From assembly GCA_023053545.1 (NCBI GenBank), contig JAKZAN010000002.1, positions 9,668,790 through 9,732,789 on the forward strand: a stretch of DNA of 64,000 bases. Direction: 5' to 3'. Source of the DNA: Lepidurus packardi (Eukaryota > Arthropoda > Branchiopoda > Notostraca > Triopsidae). This document shows, in pieces, positions 1 through 11,750 of the stretch (positions are counted from its first letter, which is position 1; each line of letters begins with the position of its first letter). The position numbers and the translations under genes were made by a program. The notes below the pieces were generated by a model that saw nothing but the letters and a program-made list of their open reading frames with translations, was not told where the DNA came from and did no database searches.

Positions 1-40
1 AGTGTGTGCTTTGGTCCCTGTAACTTGTTTTTTGGCACTT

Positions 41-3000
41 ATGGACGCTTCTTCATCGAGTGATCGTAACACTTCGTATTTTTTTTTCTTTGACGAACTT
101 TTTTGGACATGCTCTTTTGACGTCAAGGAGACTAATGAAAGCTTTTATGTATTCAGGATCACAAAACTCGGCTGGTAGCGGATCGCTCAATGGTAGCGCG
201 AGTGGAGTCTTGACGGGAGGCGTGCCTGTGAATCGCGCTAATATCCGGAAATGGATCCATGAGAAGGACTTGGGTAAATTACAGCAGTTAGTCGTCGAAG
301 GATATGGAAACCGATTGCTCTACGAAACGGCCTCTTCCAGCGCGATACGCAAGTTTCTGGATACCGTTCCTGTGTCTATGGTAAATTACGTCATAGGTCA
401 CATTACATGTCTGTGGTACAATTATGTAAATTACGTCATTACTTAGTAAGTCATACGAACCCTACTTTGATATTACCGCTGTATAATATCTTAACTAATT
501 AATAATCCAACTCCTTTGTTATTAAAAGACGTTTTTATTTCTGTAAATTTCTTCCTAGGTGAATATTATTTTGTTAATGTTAGCTATTACTTATAGTTAA
601 TTATTCCTTGTACTGATTTCTATGTAATCAAAAACTGTTTATATTCGTTTCTTTATTATAAAACTTTAATTTGATAAGGAAAAATTGAGATTTGTAAAAT
701 TTAAGTTAGGATGTAAATTTCAAAAGTAAATTCGTGAAAGTATGAAGGTCGGTTTCTCAAAGCGAGTGTTTTAATTTTTAGCGATCTATTAAAGAAGTGC
801 ATCAAGCTGTAGTCGAAGGAAAATCTCGCGACTTGGAACCATATGCTAAACGAGAGGATATTTTGCAAAGTCGAGACCAGTACGGGCAGACACCGTTGCA
901 TAAGGTAATTATATTGTTGGTTCTGGCAAGCCTTTTTTGTGCTCCGGAATAGCTTGATAACTAATGCATGACCCGACAATTCATTGTGACACTGGCCTTG
1001 TTATGCTATTTCGTATATACTCGATCAATAGCTTCGAAACACCTTTATATCTCACCAAGGCCGAATCAATATTTACTTGAATGCACTTGGGTATGAATCA
1101 TTGAGTGATCTTGCCGTTGCACAGTTTAACTTTGAGAGTTTCTACCCTTTTATACTTTCGCAAACTAATGAGGATGTCGGATCCTTTTGTAGGCAGCAGC
1201 TTTGGGCAATCATGCTATCTCTGAGTTCTTAGTCCGACATTGCCGAGGAGCTTTGGAAGCCAGAGACCACGACAAGCGAATTCCATTGCATATGGCAGCA
1301 GCTCCGACCAATAATAAAGCTCGTGCTGCCATGTACGAGCTTTTGAAACGTGGATCGGATGTCAATGCTGTGGATTCGGTGATTAATTTTATGTTTTTTT
1401 TTTTTCGCAAGAAGTTCATATTTGGAACTTTCGTTTCTTTCAGAAAGGAAAAAATGCCAATTATTACCAAACTCATCCTAATGAGCTTACTCTCCAGCAC
1501 ATTCGTGAAATCCCCGAAGCACCGCGGGCTAGTTCCCAAACCCAGGATACTCGAAAAGTAGATGCTGCAACACCACCTAAGAAAAAGCAAGACTCGGGAG
1601 GCAAAGATAAGGAAAAACCACGAGTACGTTTTGTGACAATGCGAAACAAGAACGACTCGACAAAAGAATTCCGTGTACCCGACACAAGGACGCCAGGTCC
1701 ATAATCTTTTAAGGGACCAATAGAATGTCGAGTTTAAGAACTTTCTGCTCATTGGTTAGCGCCAACGAGATTAGAAAGTGATTAAGCCGTCTTAAAAATA
1801 CGTCACAAGGTTAGGTTACGTTAGATTAGATTAGGCGTACTTCTGTTGGGGCCCGGCGTCCTTGCGTCGGGTACACGGAGTCCTTTTGTCGAGCCGTCCT
1901 TGTGTCTACTTTCCTGTTTTGTAAAATGGTAATAATTGTTTTAAATTATCGCGTATCATATTTATTCTAGACTGCCAAATCGCCTCCGTCGGATCGTTAT
2001 AAAGAACAAGATAAAGACAAGAATCGTTCGCCTAAAACGCCCCCTTTAGATCCGCTTTCGGTTAGGAGCGTTTCGGAAGACCAGATTGAGAAATGGGTAC
2101 GTGCAGGGGACTTGGAGCGATTGGAACAGTTGGTCTTGGAAGGCAAAGGAAAGCGATTGCAAGGAAGAACCTCCTGGGATGACGACATGAGGCAATTCCT
2201 CAAAAGTGTGCCTAAAACTATGGTAACCTTACCTTAAAATGTTTTATCAAAAAAGTTTTTAAGTTTTTTTTTAAATTATTTATTTATTTATTGTTGTTAT
2301 TTCTACAGGATAAGATTGCTGCTTTGCATTCCGCTGCTGGGAAGGGAGATTTGGCACAAGTGAGGTCCATTTGTCGCGGCGCAGATGTCAGGTTAGCCGT
2401 AGCCAAAAACGAAGCTGGGGCCACGCCCCTTCACCAAGCTGCCTTGCAAGGGCATGTCGAAGTTGCCGGCTTTCTGGCCGATACGGCTCCCGATACTCTT
2501 CGCGTGGGCGACATGGTATTTCTTGCTCAGAATTAGTTTAAAATGGTATTGAGTGCTATTGTTTATTAGGATAAGCGAACTCCGTTGCACTACGCAGCAC
2601 TGGGAAAAGATCGCAGACGAGCAACGCAGTTATTTGATCTTTTGGTGCGAGAAGGAGCTGACAAAAAAGCCAAAGACGCGGTAGGTTTGTTTCCTTAATA
2701 TAATATATTAATAAAAATGTATAATATATACAGATTATAAAAAGAATCCTAACATGTATTTTCTGTGTAGAAAGGGAACCCTGCAGAGACGTATCTACAC
2801 GGAGCAGCTTTGCGAAAGTTTGAAGATACAGACGATAAACTTTCCGAATATCCGCCTCAACGGAAACCTATAACTCGCCAAAATACAGTTGATTTAAAAG
2901 ACAAATCTCGCGTGGAAAGCAGAAAATCAGCTCATGTAAAGGAGGATCTGCCTTCTTTCCGGACAGAACAAGGTCAATACTTGGCTTCTGGTAAGTAATA

Positions 3001-5146
3001 CGCACCATTTTCATTCAGTAAATTCAGTAAAAAATATTCATTTGAATGAGAAGTAGTTAATTAAGTAAAAAACAACGTTTTTTTTAGCACTGGGCGAAGC
3101 TTTAAAGAAAGGTTTGGCTGAAGTGGCCAGCAAACGCCCCAAGGATCCTGTGTCTTACTTGGGAACGTTCTTGTATTCCTATGCGGGTGTAAGTGACGAC
3201 CACAGAAGTGCTAAACATGGTGTAAGTATCGTTTTTTGTGCTACTTTTCGGTGCAATTGTCTTATTTAGCACGTCAGCCCTGTTTTTTAACCAAGTAATT
3301 ATTAGGAGGGAAGGACCAAAAGTACCGGCGAACGTACAAATCGTTCGCGAAGCCTGTCACACCTTGATGAAGACAAAGACGGACATCGTGATGACGTGAG
3401 TGCCCTTGCTGTTCTGTTTTTAGACTAATGGGGCTCTAATTTATTATTATTATTTTCCGTCCTTTGTTAAAAAGTATGAACATGAATTGCGTAATAAGAG
3501 GCATGATAAAGATGACAGGCGATCCAGCCGATCCACACGGAGTCTTCATGATGATCACGACAAAGAGCCACCAAGACGTCGTGTAAGTTTTTATTGATTT
3601 TCTTAAGATAAACTCCTTTTTTATCCGTGCTAATTAAATTTGCTTGTTTTTGTAGCATGATTATGATGATGATTTACACGATGAGGTCGATACTCGCCAC
3701 GCTAAGAGAAGAATGTCACAGGCAGAGCTAAACGCACGAGAAGACTTGCGTAAGGTAACGGCACTTCGGCACTAATGCAAACAGTCCTCTATGGAATGCA
3801 GAATGCGGTACTTCTCGGGGTCAGACCTTAACCTATTTTCAGCTGAAGATGTACATAGAATGTGTAATGTTCCGTCTCCCTGGAATCGTGACTGCTAATG
3901 GGTCTTGGTCAGTTGTTTGCTGGATTGCAGGTGTAATGTAGAGCACAAATCTGTTTGCCTGAATCACTATAACACGCGTATGTACATCTAAAACTCAAAA
4001 TTAACAGAATTGTTTCACCTTAAAGTCGCAAGTTGCCATACAATTAATAATGTGTCTGCCTAAATCATAACTTGTCTAACCTCCTAACGTCTTTCCGGCT
4101 AATGCCTTTCCTTCCTTCGGATATTGTTTGGTATGCTAAACCCACCGAATGTGCTAACCTTCTTTTAAAGAAAATCAAACCTAAGTTACGGGTGTTTTAC
4201 TTCAAAAAGGATCAAAATGGACAGACTGTCATGCACCGCGCCGCTGGATCGCTTACGGGAAAGGAAGAGCTGGAGAAATTACTGCAAGAAGCTTCACCTA
4301 CTGCTCTAGGACAAAGAGACGCGTGGCATAGAACCCCACGAGATTGCGCTGCGCGCATTGGACTAGGCGAACACGTTCAAATGATTGATATCTACGTGGC
4401 CAGGCTTGGATCGCAAGGCAAACATTATTAATAAAAATGGTTTATTTCGTACTTATTTTTGTTATGGAAAGCAGGAAATTTGAAAGCGTTAGAGAATTTA
4501 TTGGAAATGGGCTATGATCATTTGCTGGATGCGGAAGACTACAATGGGACAAATATTCTTACACTGACTGAACTGTCTGGACATAGTAAGGTGACCGAGT
4601 TTTTAAGGGAAACTTTAGGATTTGAAGAGAAGCGCGATTGGCTACATAAAACTATCCGTGATGGCAACCTCACGCGAGTTAAAGAGTGGATGGAAGAAGA
4701 AGAACCCAAACTTTTTCGAGTTAAGAATCGCCAAGGCCGCTGCAGTCTTCATGTGGCGGTTTTAGTTGAAGAGCCAGAGATTGTGGAGTATATCGTGGAC
4801 AAGTTTCCCGAGATAGTTCATGTGGTTGATGAGGTAAAACTTGTGTGTTCTTATGTGTAAGTTTTGACTTTATATTTTGGTATTTCTTTTTCTTCAAGAT
4901 GAACCGCACAGCGCTACATATGGCAATGGGCCTTTTTCATTCGGAAAATATGGCAGAGTGTTTGTTGAAGGCAGGAGCCGATAAGGAGGCCACGGATTTG
5001 GTAAGTTTGTGATCGTTATTTAGGAACTAGGTGTATTAATGGCGATGATTATGAATTTTTAGTTGAATCGAACGCCAAGTTATTATTCACTGCACAAAGA
5101 AGACATTGAAAAGCTGCACGAAGAAGAGAATCAGTTGAAACGCTAG
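41..5146 (+). CDS. Ankyrin-repeat protein with Dpy-30 motif, about 17 exons
   Basis: Exons read from frame, phase and GT-AG sites: 41-65, 157-380, 782-904, 1193-1378, 1444-1623, 1971-2222, 2309-2515, 2570-2680, 2771-2990, 3088-3221, 3306-3395, 3475-3582, 3656-3754, 4171-4417, 4472-4833, 4899-5000, 5063-5146 (TAG); about 917 residues. Ankyrin repeats (TPLHKAA, TPLHQAA, TPLHYAA, VMHRAA, TALHMA) form three blocks near residues 84-200, 300-450 and 655-900, each containing a helical lead such as KWIHEKDLGKLQQLV or KWVRAGDLERLEQLV. A Dpy-30 motif lies near residues 510-543 (LGEALKKGLAEVASKRP, then DPVSYLGTFLY). Dpy-30 motifs dimerise and dock amphipathic helices in histone-methylation and axonemal complexes, so a scaffold role is inferred. 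An Arg/Asp/His-rich linker follows. Weak points: exon 14 could start at 4210; a 21-nt exon at 3843-3863 is possible; the 4418-4471 intron needs a GC donor; a start upstream of the window is not excluded. No ortholog named. Confidence 0.85.
1645..1904. repeat. Foldback (MITE-like) element inside intron 5 of the ankyrin gene
   Basis: The segment at 1645-1700 is the reverse complement of 1848-1904 over about 57 nt, with roughly nine mismatches, nearly all transitions. The arms could pair into a long hairpin starting about 20 nt after the splice donor at 1624. The interior carries TTAGG-like sequence (1810-1836) and the word ctgctcattggtta, which recurs at 7752-7765 in similar surroundings, so a diverged relative may lie near 7660-7830. 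No coding capacity is seen. A non-autonomous inverted-repeat element is the likeliest identity; no target-site duplication was identified. Confidence 0.7.
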
Positions 5147-5554
5147 GTTCGTATGTGTTCGCCTCGTCGCCTGTCGATTTGTTTATTCGAATTAGTGGTA
5201 TATCGAATTATAGCCAAAGATGTTTTACTTTTTAACTCATAATATAAACTTCGTTATTCAAGATTTAACAGTTTTTGTCATGTTTGCCTGGATTATTGGT
5301 CGGTAGAGTAAACTCGGTTTAGGCGAGTGGCGTCAAAGTCAACGCCAGTTTCCCTTCAGAAAAACAAGCGAAGCAGGTATTACGTGGAAACACGTGTTCT
5401 TTCGTTTAAAAAGTGTTAGGCAGGAAAGGGTAAATATGTTTTTCGAATTACAATCCGTGTAATATTACGTAGAGAAAGTTATATTCCAGGAAAGGAACCG
5501 TGGGTTTGTTTACCTGGCTAAATTCACAAACGTAATTTTTGGTTGCGTCCTTAT

Positions 5555-5805
5555 AGTTGGAAGTGCCGTGAGATTGTGGAAAGTTTGTGTTTTTCTAAAA
5601 ATCCCCGAAACGGCGTGGCCTATAGAAAAGAACTAATCCTATTGGTGCATTTTTCCAAAAAGAGGTGTGGCGCGTTTTCAAACTGGGAAGGCTTTTCCCC
5701 AATGGTTTTCCCGTAAGAGATTGTACGAAGCCATAAGGGTTACCTCTTAAAAAATCGCGAAAAATGAGAAACTCGTCCCCTTTCCCTGTTCCCAACACAT
5801 CTACA
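5555..5805 (-). repeat. Dispersed repeat, copy 1 (inverted relative to copy 2)
   Basis: The reverse complement of this stretch aligns along most of its length with 6765-7000. Shared blocks include gggaacagggaaagggg, caccaataggatt and ggccac, followed by an A/T-rich end in each. The copies have diverged by substitutions and small indels. No protein domain, tRNA head or clear terminal inverted repeat is visible, so the family is not assigned. Confidence 0.7.
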
Positions 5806-6556
5806 TATTCCCGAAACACTTATACGTGCATCAAATCATACGACAGGAAGAGTGCACCATCACTGCACTAGAAGCCAGAATTAGGTAAAAGCATTGTTGT
5901 ATATAATTATAGGAAACTAAACTTATTGCTTTTATTACCTGTATTTATCATCGAAGTAATCTCCGCTGACATGTCCGCTGTCGGAATCAGAATCGGAAGA
6001 AGCGCCACGGAAATCCATGGTATTGTTAGTATTATTTACCGAGTGACCAGCGCGTTGGAATTCGTAGAACAAGTTGGACTAACTCAATACTTGGTTCATC
6101 CTAAAATTAAGGACAATTAAACCAAGTGAAATAACCACATGGTTTATTTTGGCTTCGAGACCAACTAATTGGACGTGATTGGTGGTTAAGTGCGCAGTCG
6201 ATAGCGACTATAGGTATAGGTTGTCACTGGAAAATTATATTGTATGTGGGAACTTTCAATAAAAATTATTTGAAGCAAACACATGGTCTTGTAGTTATTT
6301 TCATTTGTTTTTTACTCGTAAACCAAAATTATTAAGGATTATTTGGTAACATTTGAAATACGTACAAAAGAACAGTACAACTGTGCAAAAATTCTAGAGA
6401 ATATAAGCAATAGAAATCATACAATGTAAGTCAAATCAATAATACAAGCCATATTTGTATAAATCGAATAGAATATGGATTATAACCTAAAGAATACACT
6501 ACACGCCAGATATTGTGTATTTATAGAAGTTTCAACGCTTCATAAATATAGGCCTA

Positions 6557-6630
6557 TGACCAAGTAGTTATGGTGCAGACTTGGGGAACGAGAGGCTCCC
6601 GGTTCGCTTCCCGGTAGAGATACTTTATTT
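6557..6630 (+). repeat. Possible tRNA-derived SINE relic
   Basis: The stretch has a tRNA-like internal promoter layout. A box-A-like TAGTTATGGTG is followed about 30 nt later by GGTTCGCTTCC, which departs from the box-B consensus GGTTCGANTCC at two positions. An A-rich stretch follows. The bases flanking the B box cannot form a T stem and no acceptor stem is seen, so it is not a functional tRNA. Only one copy was noticed, which limits confidence. Confidence 0.3.
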
Positions 6631-6764
6631 CGTAAAAAAAACGAAATAAAATTGCATCCATTTTTCTGTATATTACGCCTTCCCAGCAATGTTCCTATAC
6701 CCATATTCTAAATTGTGAAGCTCCGGGATCACGAGCATGAATATCGGGGATAGGAAACCGAGCA

Positions 6765-7000
6765 TGAGAGTTGGGAACAGGGAAAGGGGCGAGGCTCTCA
6801 ATTTTTCACGATTTTTGAAGGGGACCCCCTTGATACAGCATTATTCCTTATGGGGAAAAGCCCAGAAAATGCGTTTCCAGATTGAAAAAACACCACGCCC
6901 ACTTTTTGGTCCAATCCACCAATAGGATTCGTCCTTTCCGGAGGCCACACCCTCTTTTTTAGCGGATTTTTTGAAAACTCACCCAAAATTTTCCAAATGT
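6765..7000 (+). repeat. Dispersed repeat, copy 2
   Basis: This is the plus-strand partner of the copy at 5555-5805, starting near gttgggaacagggaaagggg and running to an A/T-rich end. The copies lie about 1 kb apart in opposite orientation and could pair as a large interrupted inverted repeat. The short reading frames inside it do not stay aligned between copies, so I treat it as non-coding. Confidence 0.7.
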
Positions 7001-8034
7001 TCGATTTTATTTTAAATACTATAAGTCGTACAACAAAAAGGACACTTTTCGAAACTAGATTCTACGGGAAACCTTTTGGGAACATAGTAAGCAAATAAGG
7101 AATTTGGGGGGGAAGGAAAAAATCTCATTTGCATAATTTTAGAATCCAATTTTGGGAGGAAAACTGAGTGCCAGAATAACGTTTAGGAGGGATAAACTTT
7201 ATAAGAAAAGCAAAAAGTCGGGAAAACAAAGGCTACAATTCTAGTCAATTCTCACAAATTATACAATGAAACACAACGTCGAACCCAAAAGCTGAAATGC
7301 TGAACATCGCGACCCTTCCAATGGTCAATCTTGCCTTAAAGTACAACAGACGCAGTTGAAAGGTTTGTAATAATTGAAACGTAACGCATATAACCACCAC
7401 ATTTGCAACAGAAGATCCATCGGTACGTGAAAGCAGCAAGGAATCTTATTTAAGATCGACTGTCTTCTCCTCTTTTTGCATTTCCAAACCAGAAAGCCAC
7501 GAACGTTAAACACCTACGGAAAATACATTAGGTCTGAAACTAGTACAAACGCATAACAAATTATGTTACCAAGAGATTAGTGCTTTTACGGACGAAAGTT
7601 CTTAAAGCTTTCAACACCATAATTCAATAACTTTAATCTTGATCGTGGTAAAGCCACCTTGGCCGTAGACACGAGGACAATTCCATCTGAAGGACGACAG
7701 GAATCTAACCTTCTCAGGAGCCAACGTCCTATCAAGTTGAAGATGATATCTCTGCTCATTGGTTAACCACGAAAAGATACACAATTTTAAAGCCGCATTA
7801 ATACTATGTTATAAGGACGATGAATAGCGACTTCAGAAGGACTGACCATTACATTACATTTATGATTACCAACCTATTCTATTTCTTTCTAAATCCTTTC
7901 ATGACTCTTCTTTACGGATATCTCCTAAAAAATAAATAAGAATTGTAATTGCGAACTGGAGCTGACGGAGATGACAAAAAGTAACTTTGGACTTGTCCAG
8001 CCTAAACGAACAAAATCAAAGCTTCAACTGGGCT

Positions 8035-8260
8035 ACTTTAGGTCAGTTAAGCTACGTTAAATGTAATTAAATTCTGATTACCTTAGGTTAGACAGGCTAA
8101 CTAGGATTAGGTTTATTTAGGTTATATTAGTTAGGAGAAGTTCGGCTAGTAAGACTAGGTAGTTAGTTATGTTTTTTTTTTACGTTTTATGTAATGTAAG
8201 TTAGCTGGGTTAACTAAGCTAAGTCTTGTTAAGTTAGTTTAGATTAACTTCAGGTTATCA
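8035..8260 (+). repeat. Degenerate TTAGG-like interspersed repeat
   Basis: The words ttagg, ttaggtt, taggtta and gttagtt recur through this stretch, densest at 8088-8150. TTAGG is the telomere repeat unit of many arthropods. The phase is not kept and units are broken, so this is degenerate interstitial sequence, not a telomere. Similar wording occurs inside the foldback element at 1810-1836. Confidence 0.45.
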
Positions 8261-11200
8261 TCCCAACAAGAACCTACTTTACGTTTGACTAACTTCCATG
8301 GGGTAAGCTTTATGGTGGCAAATAAAATGACGCATCTAATAAGAGTCTTTTCGTGTCCAAAGGTGTATCTTCTAAATGTGAAAGGATCCGCGTGACGTAA
8401 TTGGACACATCTGAACCTAAAAAAGTTTCATAAATGAAGAACACGCACTAATACCACAAAAATACGCGAGTAAATTCGAACATTCTTACCTGCATTCTAT
8501 AGAAAATAATTCTCCCCCAAACACGGCTCCTTTCCTTGTACAAACTAATATGCATTCTAATAATCGTGGCTGTTTCACAGCTCCAACAATTTGCCAATGC
8601 CAATTCCAGCCACGTCATTCCTTGAATCTAGTTAAACAAACACATCCCACGCTTCCTTTCCTGCAGCAAAATTCATTCACAAACGGTTAAGTACACACAT
8701 TTGTGAAACACACTTACCGTACTTCCCTTTCCCACATAAAGCAGATAAAATAACATACCGATTTACCAAAATACGCATTTTTGCGAGCTCTGGTTCGTGC
8801 CGACTGATAATAGGAAGTGACAAGCCAGGAATCAACAAGTTTGTTATGCGACACTAGCGCCGTTGGTAATAAATCATGATGCATTACGCGGTGAATTCAA
8901 AACTATCTTTTCAGTTATTAGCCAAGGAAACCTCGATTTTGAAGAAAACAGCAAATGGCTTGGGTTTCTAATTTAAATAAGGACAATGCAAATTAATCAA
9001 ACAAATTCCTAACACAATCCAAGTTTTCTGCTATGAATATTAAGCATTTGTCTGAACTGACTAATATTTTAAAAACGTGTAAACGTGGGCAGTTAGGAAT
9101 TTGAACACTATTAAGGGTTGTCGTTTTTTTGGTTCTCTTTGCATAAATTAGTCAACATGATTTTGTTCCCGAAACATGCAAAACATAAACCAAATTCGCT
9201 AGTATTATCTAGTAAAAAACTGCAACCTTGGCGTATGGACATAAACGAAAACATGTGTGAAATGAAAAGCTATCAAAATTGTAGCAATTTAGTATTCAAC
9301 CGTTCAAAAACTGGTTCTTCACCAAGCACTTCTAAACTCACGGAAAATTGAGATTATATGGATACGGATATTGTAATCGAATAAAGAGATAAGCGCTTTA
9401 TGACTTGTCTTTATATATCGTGACAGCTATCGCTATCTTTAACAGACGGCGAAAATAAAACAGCTTGCCTTGCAATATTGCACTGTTACGTTAATTTCTC
9501 GGTCGTGTCCTCCTTTTCCCAAAGCTGGACACATCCATTTGCGACGTCCCGGGAATCTTCCGTCTAGCCTTGGTTGCCTCTAAACTGATATGTATGGAAA
9601 CTTTATCCTAGTCTTTACGACTTGGTCATATAAGGAATGAAGATGAGCTACTTTTACCACTTTAGACGGTCACACACACACCAAGGATGGCAAGGTGCAA
9701 CAATTTACAAGGCGAGCTGCTCCTGACGTTGAAAAAAGGGAGGCCTTGACGCCTTGAAAGAAACTGAGGCTGCTTATCTTCGCCATTGTTCCAGGAATCA
9801 GCTATAAAATCCTGCAAAAGAAGTACTTGCCGAGATTAGTTTTCACGAAAGTCAGGCTCCATAGACCTGTTCTTTTTTTGGTACTTTCTTGTCATCTTTA
9901 TTGAAGAGGTCACGAAAAGTGGAAGTACAGGATTACATATGGCTTGATAAAGGATACAGGAAAAACTCGATCCGGAAAATTAAGATTTGAATTCTTCCAT
10001 ACATTTGACTTCACAAAAATATAAATGTTTATCTAATGAATTATACGCGCGTCTTTTGCTTTCGAATCGGGGAATTAGACAACCAACATATCATTCCACA
10101 GTCCGGAAATGCACAGCAATATAAGTTACTACACAGTCACTGTTTACTTATAGTTATGTAAAATTTTCATGAAATACGAAAAGAACAGGTCATTTTTCTA
10201 TACCTTGGATTATATTTATGCTTTCTGAAATAAAATTATGTACTTTATAATGAACAAACGAGCGCCTTAAACTCCAGCCTTGTTCCTTTGTTTTCTACGA
10301 AGAAGTAGGAAGTGTTACAGGATACAGCGTATAATAAAAAAAAAAAAATTAAGAACGCGTGAATGAGAAGGGGGCAATTTTCTGTTTCTTGGGGTTTGCT
10401 GTGAGAGAGCTTGGCACATTTTTTGACTTTCCATGCAAGCGAACAATGGGAAATAATCCTCTGTGCAAAGCACCAGGCTAAGCGAATAGGGTTTTCATCG
10501 AATTACGAGAACGTGACTAGGATTTTTTTTATGAACGGAAAAAAGTAGTTTTCCTTTTCGGTCTTATGGATAATTTTCCAAAGAAATAGTTAAGTAAAGT
10601 AACACGAAGAAATCCAAGAAAATTGCCACGATTTGCTCCTTCTTTTTTAAGGGAAAAAAAGATAAAGTAAGAAACAGTTTGCATAGCTCGAAATTGCCAA
10701 TCGGAAGAGCGAAAATGGATTAAAAGTATTACGTAAAGTCACAAAATCCAAAACTTATATTGAGTATTTAAATAGCCCGCACCCCGCATGGCAATATGAA
10801 CTACTGACATAAATTGGCACCCACAACTCGGGGTGGCATAAAAATGTCTCCAAACGATATAAAAAATGAATGTTTTGAATGGAATGAGTATTATGGATGG
10901 TTAGTTGTTTTTTAAATGGCTATACAAAGGCGTTTAAGGCACACGTTTTCACATTCATGGATTCATACGACACGATAATTGAATTGGAATGTTTCTAAGA
11001 CCTTCAAGAAAAAATTCCCCCAAAAATTCTTAAAAAAAGGCTAGAGATATATTTTTCACCTTGGTTTGTTTTTTCTTCTCTTTTTAACGAAAATTCTTCA
11101 GTGTCAAGGAGTCTAAATCTATGTGAAAGTTAGTCTCATCTTCTTCCTTTTTTAAAAAAGCAGCCCAATCACAATTGCATCAGGTTACGAATGGGAGAAA

Positions 11201-11525
11201 ATTGATGGGAACATATCACGAACACAAGGCAGTCGATTTAAGAGCAAAAAATTACGGTAATTCCATTCCCTTATTGTGTTTGGCTTACGGGAACGACATC
11301 TCGGTCGACTCGACACAACACGGAGGGCTGGTTGTGTTTTGAACAGAACACAATTACGCTTGATTTGCCAATTGAAGAGGAACATGGCTTGGTCTTCCGG
11401 CATAAAATATATGCTTATTTTATCTTAGAGAAAAGGGACAATAGAAAACTATACCAGGAATAGACGGGAAAAATTAAAGTGAGAGAGAAAGGAAGAAGGA
11501 AGACCAGCTTCCGTGGAAAATCAGC

Positions 11526-11531
11526 TTTATT
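11526..11531 (-). terminator. Poly(A) signal for the zinc-finger gene
   Basis: The plus strand reads TTTATT, giving AATAAA on the minus strand about 220 nt beyond the zinc-finger stop codon. It is a canonical signal in the expected orientation and distance. Confidence 0.5.
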
Positions 11532-11750
11532 GCTTGCAATCCGGACGAGCAATGGTGCTAAAATTTCCATGGACTGTTTCGCCGCCAAAAAGAGATCACA
11601 TTTTTTCCTAGTAAAGGTTGCCGCATCTTCAAATGCAAAAAAATAAAAACAAAAAAAACTGCCCCCAATATGTATCTTAGTTCAAAAAGGTGTCTCGACC
11701 CTTCAACATAGACGTCTTGGGTGTGTCTGTTCAAACGATTTTTTCAAGCA

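Larger units (their letters stand above)
5147..11525. other. Intergenic stretch between the ankyrin and zinc-finger genes
   Basis: No reading frame here shows a recognisable domain, plausible exon chain or coding-like composition. The first part must contain the 3' UTR of the ankyrin gene; an AATAAA lies at 6258-6263, but whether it serves that gene is unknown. The rest holds the inverted repeat pair, the tRNA-like relic and the TTAGG-like tract listed separately. The remainder is AT-rich with homopolymer runs. Confidence 0.55.

Noticed and set aside
5926-6120. 64-codon frame after the ankyrin gene
   Set aside because: It starts at TTG, shows no domain and has no exon partner.
6557-6630. Functional tRNA gene
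   Set aside because: Box-like words are present, but the T stem does not pair and no acceptor stem or anticodon arm can be drawn; it is kept only as a possible SINE relic.
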